From: Herbidospora cretacea
GTDB lineage: Bacteria; Actinomycetota; Actinomycetes; Streptosporangiales; Streptosporangiaceae
NCBI RefSeq assembly: GCF_001570605.1
Contig: NZ_BBXG01000003.1
Location: 124,001 to 188,000, forward strand
Length of the DNA: 64,000 bases
Direction: 5' to 3'
How positions within the stretch are numbered: position 1 is the stretch's first letter; each line of letters starts with the position of its first letter. Positions 42,024 through 49,141 of the stretch are shown piece after piece. The position numbers were made by a program, and so were the translations under genes. Below the pieces are notes generated by a model. The model was not told the DNA's origin and made no database searches. It saw nothing but the letters and a program-made list of their open reading frames with translations.

Positions 42024-42670
42024 CGATCCGCTCCGTGGTGCTCGACGTCGGCGAGACCCTGATCGACGAGTCGCGCATCTGGTGGCGCTGGGCGGTACGC
42101 ATCGGCGTCACCCCCATGACCCTGATGGGCGCCCTGGGAGCCATGGCCGCCACCAACGGCTCCTACCGCGCGGCCTTCGAACTGGTCCGCCCCGGCTTCG
42201 ACATCTCCGCCGAACTGGCCGCCTGGGAGAAGGACGACCCCGACGGCCTGCGCGAGAACTTCGACGCCGACGACCTCTACCCCGACGTCCGGTCGTCGCT
42301 GGCCGCGATGCGCGAGGCGGGCCTCCAGGTCGTCATCGCGGGGAACCAGCCGATCCAGGCCTACGACCAGCTCCTGGCCATGGACCTCCCGAACGACGGC
42401 ATCTACACGAGCGCCGGCTGGGGCGTCTCCAAGCCCGACCCGGCCTTCTTCGCCAAAGTCCTCGCCGTCACCGGCCACGCGCCCGACGAGATCCTCTACG
42501 TGGGCGACCGGGTCGACAACGACGTGCTCCCGGCGCTGGCGGCGGGCATGAAGACGGCCTTGCTGCGCCGCGGGCCCTGGGGCTTCCTCCACGCCCGCCG
42601 CGACGACGCGGCCAAGGCCGACATGATCGTCGACAGCCTCACCGAACTGGCCGAGCGGCTCTCGCGATGA
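42020..42670 (+). CDS. HAD-superfamily hydrolase
   Basis: This 216-residue haloacid-dehalogenase-fold phosphatase begins with motif I VVLDVGETLIDE, where the first Asp is the nucleophile and the usual second Asp is Gly, as in dehalogenase and some phosphatase branches. Motif II is VVIAGNQP, the conserved lysine is in GVSKPDPAFF, and motif IV is YVGDRVDNDVLPA. The substrate is unknown. It is translationally coupled to hrpA through an ATGA overlap, and a strong terminator follows, so the two form an operon. Confidence 0.88.
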   Translation: MTIRSVVLDVGETLIDESRIWWRWAVRIGVTPMTLMGALGAMAATNGSYRAAFELVRPGFDISAELAAWEKDDPDGLRENFDADDLYPDVRSSLAAMREAGLQVVIAGNQPIQAYDQLLAMDLPNDGIYTSAGWGVSKPDPAFFAKVLAVTGHAPDEILYVGDRVDNDVLPALAAGMKTALLRRGPWGFLHARRDDAAKADMIVDSLTELAERLSR

Positions 42671-42676
42671 TTTGAG

Positions 42677-42709
42677 GCCCTCTCGCGCGGGAAATCCGCA
42701 CGAGAGGGC
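42677..42709 (+). terminator. Rho-independent terminator of hrpA-HAD operon
   Basis: Arms GCCCTCTCG (42677-42685) and CGAGAGGGC (42701-42709) form a 9-bp stem followed by the T-rich TATTCTTT. It separates the operon from the RloAB-like pair. Confidence 0.8.
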
Positions 42710-42736
42710 TATTCTTTGGCTGGGGAGGTGTCCGTC

Positions 42737-43966
42737 GTGCTGCTTAACTTCCGGCTGGCCAATGTGCTATCGCTGCGTGACGAACAGCAGCTCTCGCTGA
42801 TCGCCACCGATCTGAACGGCGGTTCCGCGCGCCCACTCCCCATTCGAGATGCGGGGAAGCGGCTCGCCGCGCTGCCCGTGGTGGCCATCTACGGCGCCAA
42901 CGCCTCGGGGAAGACCAACGTCCTCAGCGGGCTGGAACTCATGCGGCGAGCGGTGCTGGAAAGCGTGTCCTGGTTCAGTGAGAGCGATCTGGATCGGCGG
43001 GTCGCGTTCGCGCTCGATGACGCCGTCGCCGCCATGCCGTCCTACTTTGAGGTCGACCTTGAGATCGACGGCATCCGCTACACCTATGGATTCGAGATTG
43101 ATGACGATCGGGTGCGGGGAGAGTGGCTGCACGCCTACCCTCGTGGCCGGCGGCAGGTGTGGTTCGACCGCGCCGAAGACGAGTTCCAATTTCCCGGTTC
43201 CCTCAAAGGCGACAGGCAGGATCTCGTACGCAAAACCCGCCCCGACGCGCTCTTCCTCACGGTTGCCGCTGAATGGAACAACGAGCAGTTGCTCCCGGTG
43301 TTCGAATGGTTCCGGATCAATCTCCGGGTGCTGAGCCCGGCACGGCAGTTGCGGAACTTCAGACGTCACTCATCGGTGAGCCCATTCAGGCTGGTCCGAA
43401 ACAAGGACTACCGCGATCGGGTCACCCGGCTGCTGACAGTCGCCGATCAGGGGATCACCGGATTCGACTCGCACGCACTCGAGGATGGCGAGATCCAGTT
43501 CCTCCACGCCGGTAAGCCGCTGCGGTTCGATCAGGAATCGCTCGGAACGCGGACCTGGTTCGCCCTGCTCGGCCACCTCATCAGGGCCCTCGATCGCGGC
43601 GCGGTTCTCGTCGTGGACGAGCTCGACGCCAGCCTCCATCCGACGCTTGTCGCTGAGATCATCCGCATGTTCGACGACCCCGAGGTGAACCGGGCGGGTG
43701 CCCAGCTCATCTTCACGACGCATGACGCCACCCTGCTGAGGCCGCTTCCCGGCGGCGACCGGATTCTCGACCGCGATGCGATCTGGATGACCGACAAGGA
43801 CGCTTCCGGTGCCACGGAGCTGTATGCGGTCTCCGGACTCCAGCCGCCCCCACGCAAGGATGAAAACCTCGAACGCGGCTATCTGACGGGCCGCTACGGC
43901 GGCACTCCCCGGGTCGCTCCCGGAGAACTCGCGCGGGGATTCGCCGAGGCTGCCGGTGAGTCCTGA
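42737..43966 (+). CDS. AAA-family ATPase (RloA/AbiL-type), putative phage defence
   Basis: The 409-residue ATPase has Walker A YGANASGKTNVLSGLELM near residue 50 and Walker B VLVVDELDASLHPTLVAEI near 290, followed by FTTHDATLL. This is the SMC/OLD-like layout of COG1106 ATPases. Paired with an RloB gene it matches the AbiL/RloAB two-gene arrangement linked to abortive infection. GTG 42737 is chosen because GGGGAGG lies eight bases before it; a TTG at 42716 is the alternative. Codon use is visibly less GC-biased than in hrpA (many GAT, GTT, CGA codons), which suggests acquisition by transfer. The stop overlaps the next start by 11 bases. Confidence 0.85.
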   Translation: MLLNFRLANVLSLRDEQQLSLIATDLNGGSARPLPIRDAGKRLAALPVVAIYGANASGKTNVLSGLELMRRAVLESVSWFSESDLDRRVAFALDDAVAAMPSYFEVDLEIDGIRYTYGFEIDDDRVRGEWLHAYPRGRRQVWFDRAEDEFQFPGSLKGDRQDLVRKTRPDALFLTVAAEWNNEQLLPVFEWFRINLRVLSPARQLRNFRRHSSVSPFRLVRNKDYRDRVTRLLTVADQGITGFDSHALEDGEIQFLHAGKPLRFDQESLGTRTWFALLGHLIRALDRGAVLVVDELDASLHPTLVAEIIRMFDDPEVNRAGAQLIFTTHDATLLRPLPGGDRILDRDAIWMTDKDASGATELYAVSGLQPPPRKDENLERGYLTGRYGGTPRVAPGELARGFAEAAGES

Positions 43967-44648
43967 CAGAACGGACCGCAAGCACCGGCGCGGCTCCAGC
44001 CTCGCGGCGGGCAGACGGTTGCGGGTGGCCGATCGGGTGTTCTTCGCCGTGTGCGAGGGGCGGGTCACCGAATACGACTACCTGACGCTGTTACAGAACC
44101 TCCATGGGGCGGCCTGCTCGTTCCGGATCGACATGCCCTCTCCCGGCTCCCGCCGCGACGACATGACGCCCGACCAGGTCGCCGACTTCGCTCTCCGGGT
44201 CGCGGAAACAGACGGCGACCAGTACACGGAGATCTGGGCCGTCTTCGACCGTGACCAGCATGTCGGCATCCCCCGGGCGCTCGAACGCCTGGCACGGCAG
44301 GCGCCCAAGGTCAGGGTGGCTTTCTCCCATCCCTCCTTCGAGTTCTGGCTCCATCTCCATTTCGCCGCATACGACGTGGCGCAGAACGGTTCGAGTCAGG
44401 AGATCGTCAGGCGGCTGAACCAGCGGGACGCCTGGGTCAGGTACGGCCGCGACAAACGGATCACCGAGGCGCGAGCGGCCGATCTGGCTCCGCACATCGT
44501 CACGGCCGCCAACCGGGCGGTGAGCCTGGAGAAGAAGTGCGTCACGGATGACTGCACCCACGTACGTGCAGGAATGGCCTGTGGCCTTCTGGAGCGCGAC
44601 CCCGGAAGCGGCATGGGCGCGCTGATCGAGAGTCCCGGCATCCGCTGA
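43956..44648 (+). CDS. RloB-family protein, putative phage defence partner
   Basis: The 230-residue protein matches RloB: an N-terminal VFFAVCEGRVTEYDYLTLL segment (a Toprim-like glutamate), then IWAVFDRDQH, the motif VAFSHPSFEFWLHLHF and a late NRAV helix. The acidic residues and the FEFWL motif suggest a nuclease-like active site, as in the Toprim-related OLD and RloB families, but activity is not proven. The GTG start lies inside the end of the ATPase gene, so the two are translated as a unit. The gene stops one base from the convergent kinase gene, with no terminator between. Confidence 0.87.
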   Translation: MSPDRTDRKHRRGSSLAAGRRLRVADRVFFAVCEGRVTEYDYLTLLQNLHGAACSFRIDMPSPGSRRDDMTPDQVADFALRVAETDGDQYTEIWAVFDRDQHVGIPRALERLARQAPKVRVAFSHPSFEFWLHLHFAAYDVAQNGSSQEIVRRLNQRDAWVRYGRDKRITEARAADLAPHIVTAANRAVSLEKKCVTDDCTHVRAGMACGLLERDPGSGMGALIESPGIR

Positions 44649-44649
44649 G

Positions 44650-46212
44650 CTACTTGCGCTTCAGGGTTCCGGTGTAGGTGAGCAGGCCGAGGTCGTCGTT
44701 CCAGACGTACTCGATCGTGTCGCCCTTCGAGGTCAGTGTGACGTTGCCCGGGACGCACTGACCGCCGAGGTCGTCGAGCCGGAACATGGCGATCGTGGAC
44801 GACGCCTTGAGAAGGGTGAGGGTGCCCTTGCACGGGTCCTCGCGCCACGTTCCGCTCGGCTCACCCGCTTTGAGGCCGATCTCGATGTCGTGCTCGCTCA
44901 TCGCCGTGGTGGAGGGCACGATGTGTCCCTCCCAGGTCCCGTGGAACGCCTTCGGGATCGCCGAACCCGCCGGGCCCGCGGTCTCGGCGTCAGAAGGCTC
45001 AGCGGTCGGAGACCCGGCGGCGGGGGACTCCTCGCTGGAAGTCTCCTGGGCGGGGCTCTCCGGGGTGAGCGTCGACGCGGTCGACGTGGTGTTCGTCTCC
45101 TGGTCGGGCGCGAGCAGCGGCGGCACGACGACGACGCCGACCGCGAACAGGGCCGCGCCGAGCGCCGCGAGGACGAACGCGAGCGCCCTGCGGTTAGGGG
45201 CCTGGGCACCGGTAGAAGCGGGGGCCGGGGAGCCATGAGTGGCGTGCCCCGCCCATTCGGGCGGCTGGGTGAACTGCCGCCGGTCCGGATCACCGGCCCA
45301 TATCCCGGGCGCCGGATCGTAGGGCCCGGCCCCCGAACGCCCCTGCGCCGGATCGTGAGGCCCACCCCCCGGAGGGCCCGCCGCCCCATGGGCGGCCGCC
45401 TCGCCGGCTCTGAGCGGGTCCGGGGCCGCGCCCACCAGGGTCAGCAGCACGTCCCGGGCCGTCGGCCGGGAAGCGGGGTCCTTGGCCACGCACCGGGTGA
45501 CCAGCTCCCGCAGCGGTGACGGCACGTCGCTCACGTCGGGGTCGACGGTCATGATGCGGTGCAGCACCGAGGCGACCGAGTTCGCGCCGAACGCCGCGCG
45601 CCCGGTCGCCGCGAAGATGATGGTCACCCCCCACGCGAACACGTCGGAGGCCGCCGAGGCGGGTCGGCCGGCGATCTGCTCGGGGGCCATGTAGGCGGGG
45701 GTCCCGATGAGCCCGCCGGTGATCGTGTCGCTCTCGCTGGGCCTGGCGATGCCGAAGTCGACCACGCGGGGCCCGTCCGGGCCCAGCAGGACGTTCCCGG
45801 GCTTGAGGTCCCGGTGCACCACCCCGGCCGCGTGGATGGCCGCCAGGGCGGTGGCGGTCCCCACGGCCAGGCGCTCCAGCTCCCCGCCGGTCAACGGTCC
45901 GGCGGAGGTCACCCGCTCCTGGAGGGACGGTCCGTCCACGTACTCCGACACCACGTAGGGCCGCCGCCCGGCGACGTCGGCGGCCAGGACCCGGGCCGTG
46001 CAGAAGGGGGCCACGTTCCGCAGGGCGGACAGTTCGCGGGAGAGCGCGTGGCGGACGCCGTCGTCGGCGCCCCGCAGCAGTTTCACCGCCACCGGGAGTC
46101 CTGACGGCGCCGTGCCCAGGTAGACGACCCCCTGCCCGCCCTCCCCGAGGCGTCCGGTCAGCCGGTAGTCGCCCAGGGAGCGCGGGTCGTCGGGGTCAAG
46201 CGGGGTCACCAT
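44650..46212 (-). CDS. Membrane Ser/Thr protein kinase (PknB-like)
   Basis: The 520-residue protein has a Hanks-type kinase domain (about 15-265) with the Gly loop LGEGGQGVVYLG, VAVKLL lysine, HRDLKPGNVLL catalytic loop, DFGIAR and APEQ. A Gly/Pro-rich juxtamembrane linker is followed by one transmembrane helix (FVLAALGAALFAVGVVVVPP, near 350), a Ser/Thr/Glu-rich stalk and a small extracellular beta domain with two cysteines. No PASTA repeats are present, so the ligand is not peptidoglycan by known precedent. The target is unknown. It converges on the RloB gene. Confidence 0.93.
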   Translation of the reverse strand: MVTPLDPDDPRSLGDYRLTGRLGEGGQGVVYLGTAPSGLPVAVKLLRGADDGVRHALSRELSALRNVAPFCTARVLAADVAGRRPYVVSEYVDGPSLQERVTSAGPLTGGELERLAVGTATALAAIHAAGVVHRDLKPGNVLLGPDGPRVVDFGIARPSESDTITGGLIGTPAYMAPEQIAGRPASAASDVFAWGVTIIFAATGRAAFGANSVASVLHRIMTVDPDVSDVPSPLRELVTRCVAKDPASRPTARDVLLTLVGAAPDPLRAGEAAAHGAAGPPGGGPHDPAQGRSGAGPYDPAPGIWAGDPDRRQFTQPPEWAGHATHGSPAPASTGAQAPNRRALAFVLAALGAALFAVGVVVVPPLLAPDQETNTTSTASTLTPESPAQETSSEESPAAGSPTAEPSDAETAGPAGSAIPKAFHGTWEGHIVPSTTAMSEHDIEIGLKAGEPSGTWREDPCKGTLTLLKASSTIAMFRLDDLGGQCVPGNVTLTSKGDTIEYVWNDDLGLLTYTGTLKRK

Positions 46213-46230
46213 GCCCCAAACCGTAGACCG

Positions 46231-47760
46231 TCAGCGGATCTCGTAAATGGCGGTCGTGCCGGAAATCTCGTGACCCACCACCAGGAGCGGCTTGCGGGTC
46301 GGGCTGTCGGAGGCGGGGACGAACAGGACGCCCTCCGGGCCCGAGTCGCCGCCGGTGCCGCCCTCCACCGAACCCGTGAAGTCACGGCTGTTCACGTAGT
46401 CGGCGATCGCCGGGCGGCGGGGGTCGGTCACGTCGAAGGCCACGACGCCGCCGACGCGCTCCAGGCCGGCGAAGGCGTAGGTGCGGCCCCGGACGTCGCC
46501 GACGGCCACACCCTCGGGCTCGGGGCCCTTGTTGTCGCTGCGGCTGTCGAAGGACGTGTTCTCCTGGTCGGAGTTGAACTCGGCCGGGAGCTCCTTGGCC
46601 ACGAGCTTCTCGATCTGGTCGCCGGAGTCCCACACGAGGCGGCCGTCGGCGTCGCGGACGGAGATCGAGCGGGCGCCGATGGCGTGCAGCTCGGTGGTGA
46701 CGCCCTCGGCGTTCTTCGGCGAGGTCGAGGTGACCGTGAGGCGGCCCAGCTCGGCGTCGGCCTTGAGCGCGTCGGGGAGCGTGGTCTTGAGGTCCTTGAC
46801 GCGGGCCTCCTCGGCGAAGCACTCCCAGTCGCGGGCGTCGCCCTCGTTGGCGGCCACGACGTAGGTGCGGCCGCGGGCCTCGTAGGAGGCGAGGGCGTCC
46901 GGCTGGTACATGCCCTTGACGGGACGCGGGACGATGTTGATCTTGCCGTCCTTGTCGGAGGCGTCCAGCCCGTTGCCGGGGCGGCTGTGGTCCTTCAGGC
47001 CCAGCGGGACGACGTCCGTCACGCGGCCCGAGCGCAGGTCGACGATCGCGAGGGCGTTGTTCTCCTGGAGCGAGACCCAGGCGGTGCGGCCGTGCCTGTC
47101 GGTGGTGATGTACTCGGGTTCGAGGTCCTGGGCGGCGTTGGCCTTGGGGCCGTAGATCCGCACGCCCCGCGCGCGGAGCCGGTCCTCCTTGCCGATGTAC
47201 CGGCGGAAGTCGGCCGTCTTCACCGAACCGCGGCGCACGTCGACGATGCTGACCGAGCCCTCGGGGTCGACGTCGCCGTCGCAGTAGCCGGAGGGCTCGC
47301 CCTCGTTGGCGACGAGGACCTTCGAGCCGTCGGGGGTGAAGGTCACCATGTCGGGCAGCGCGCCGACGGTGACCGAGCGGATCTTCTTCAGGCCGGAGGC
47401 GGAGAAGAGGCCGACCGTGCCGGGCCTGGTCTTGTCGTCGGCCTGCTGGGCGACGGCGACCAGGCCGTTCTTCACGGCGACGCTGTTGGCGCCGGGGGTC
47501 TGGAGCGTGCCGACCTTCTTCGGGGCCCTCGGGTCGCGGATGTCGAGCACGTCGACGGTGCCGGCCTGGGCGTTGACGACGAAGACGCGGCGGGTCTTCG
47601 CGTCGTACGCGGTGATCTCCGACGCGCCGGCGTCGAACGCGCCCGTGGTGTGGCGGCCGAGGAAGTGCAGCGAGATGCCCTTGTGGGCGCTCGCCTCGGC
47701 GGGGGTGGCGACGAGCAGTCCGGCGACGAGCACGCCGGTGAGGAGGGTCCTGTTGTGCAT
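46231..47760 (-). CDS. Secreted choice-of-anchor I family beta-propeller protein
   Basis: The 509-residue exported protein has a signal peptide (MHNRTLLTGVLVAGLLVATP and ASAHKG) and a repeat-rich WD/YVTN-like propeller. The blades have patterns such as RRVFVVNAQAGTVDVLDIRD, DGSKVLVANEGEPSGY and RTAWVSLQENNALAIVDL. Several acidic loops (DGDVDPEGS, DASDKDGKI) could bind calcium. This matches the choice-of-anchor I family, sometimes annotated alkaline-phosphatase-like. No catalytic site is evident. ATG 47760 starts the signal peptide. It lies 18 bases upstream of the kinase gene on the same strand. Confidence 0.8.
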   Translation of the reverse strand: MHNRTLLTGVLVAGLLVATPAEASAHKGISLHFLGRHTTGAFDAGASEITAYDAKTRRVFVVNAQAGTVDVLDIRDPRAPKKVGTLQTPGANSVAVKNGLVAVAQQADDKTRPGTVGLFSASGLKKIRSVTVGALPDMVTFTPDGSKVLVANEGEPSGYCDGDVDPEGSVSIVDVRRGSVKTADFRRYIGKEDRLRARGVRIYGPKANAAQDLEPEYITTDRHGRTAWVSLQENNALAIVDLRSGRVTDVVPLGLKDHSRPGNGLDASDKDGKINIVPRPVKGMYQPDALASYEARGRTYVVAANEGDARDWECFAEEARVKDLKTTLPDALKADAELGRLTVTSTSPKNAEGVTTELHAIGARSISVRDADGRLVWDSGDQIEKLVAKELPAEFNSDQENTSFDSRSDNKGPEPEGVAVGDVRGRTYAFAGLERVGGVVAFDVTDPRRPAIADYVNSRDFTGSVEGGTGGDSGPEGVLFVPASDSPTRKPLLVVGHEISGTTAIYEIR

Positions 47761-47830
47761 GCGCGAAAGCGTGGCGAAACCCGGTGACCCCGCGCTGAAC
47801 GCGCGGTGATCCACCGGTTAACCGGACGTC

Positions 47831-49006
47831 TCAGACGATCGCCGACAAACGGATCGAATAGGCCAGTTTGCGGCGGCCCTGGTCGCTCAGGTGGATGTGG
47901 TCGCCGGAGTCGTAGGCGGCGGCGAGCTGGTCGGGGTAGGTGGGGTCGCGCAGCGCCGCGTCGAAGTCGGCGACCGCGTCGAACGCCCCGCTCCTGCGGA
48001 TCCAGTCGTTCACCTGGAGTCGCACCGCCTCCCGGTCCTCCGTCCACGCGGGGTAGCCGTAGAAGGGCGTCAGCGTCGCGCCGACCACCCGGACCCTGTG
48101 CCGGTGGGCGTACTGGATGAGCTTCTTGTACGCGTGGATGATCGGCGCCGCCGAGGTGTAGGAACCCTTGGCGATGTCGTTGATGCCCGCGTACAGGACC
48201 ACGGTCCTGACCCCCGGCTGGGCGAGGGCGTCGCGGCCGAACCGCTGGTAGACGCTCGCGCCCGTCACCGGCTGGAGCAGCCGGTTGCCCGCGATGCCCG
48301 CGTTCAGCACCGACGCCCTGCCCCCGAGCCGCTGGCTGAGGAAGTCGGTCCAGCGGCGGTTGGAGTCGGTCGGCTGGCCCGCGCCGTCGGTGAGCGAGTC
48401 GCCGATGGCGACCACGGCGGGCACGGTCGCGGGCGCGGTGACGGCCACGCGGTCCAGGAAGTACCACTGGGTGCTGGTGTAGCTGAACTTCCAGCCGTCG
48501 TCCTTGGCGGCGTGGTCGCCGGGGTCGGACAGGAAGGTCGTCGCGTACGCCCTCTCGTGGCCCGTCACCCGGGAGTGGTTGCCCGGGACGAACACGCTGA
48601 CCACCAGGTCGCTCCCGCGCGCGTAGCGGCCGGGCAGGGGATCGCTCCACACCGCCTTGCCGGCCGGGATGCGGACGTAGTTCCTCCCGCCGAAGAGCAC
48701 CGGGCGGTTGGTGCCGGTCTCGATCTCGGCGCCGTAGGCCTGGAGCCCGGCGTGGACCGACCGCAGCACGATCGCGCCCGATCCGTACAGGTTCGTCAGC
48801 CGGATGCGCAGACCCGGGCCGCCCACGGACAGGCGCACCACCATCCGCACGGTCTGCCCGCCGATCGCCGTCGGGAGCCGGTCCACCGAGGCCGACCACG
48901 TGCCCAGCAGGTGCGTCTTGGGCGCCGCGGCGGCCGGTTGCGCGGAGAGTAACCCCGCGACCAGCACCGATACCAGAACGATCATCCGGACGACCGGCCG
49001 CGACAT
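47831..49006 (-). CDS. Secreted SGNH/GDSL hydrolase
   Basis: The 391-residue exported esterase or lipase-like enzyme has a signal peptide (to about residue 27, AQPAAAA). Its N-terminal beta domain (about 30-190) is followed by an SGNH domain with block I AIGDSLTDGAG (Ser nucleophile), block II NAGIAGNRLL, block III YAGINDI and block V with DHIHLSDQG. The natural substrate is not clear; such enzymes deacetylate polysaccharides or cleave acyl esters. GGGGAGAGGG precedes the ATG. It is divergent from the NB-ARC gene, with a 135-base gap. Confidence 0.92.
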   Translation of the reverse strand: MSRPVVRMIVLVSVLVAGLLSAQPAAAAPKTHLLGTWSASVDRLPTAIGGQTVRMVVRLSVGGPGLRIRLTNLYGSGAIVLRSVHAGLQAYGAEIETGTNRPVLFGGRNYVRIPAGKAVWSDPLPGRYARGSDLVVSVFVPGNHSRVTGHERAYATTFLSDPGDHAAKDDGWKFSYTSTQWYFLDRVAVTAPATVPAVVAIGDSLTDGAGQPTDSNRRWTDFLSQRLGGRASVLNAGIAGNRLLQPVTGASVYQRFGRDALAQPGVRTVVLYAGINDIAKGSYTSAAPIIHAYKKLIQYAHRHRVRVVGATLTPFYGYPAWTEDREAVRLQVNDWIRRSGAFDAVADFDAALRDPTYPDQLAAAYDSGDHIHLSDQGRRKLAYSIRLSAIV

Positions 49007-49141
49007 CCCTCTCCCCTGAACGTTCGATCACTGAGACGCCATACATTACGGCCAATTCGCCCACGAGACTCGGACTTGCGGATGAATGGGGACAGGCGTG
49101 CTTGAATCCTGACTAGATCACCTTCCTGAGGGGACCACAGG

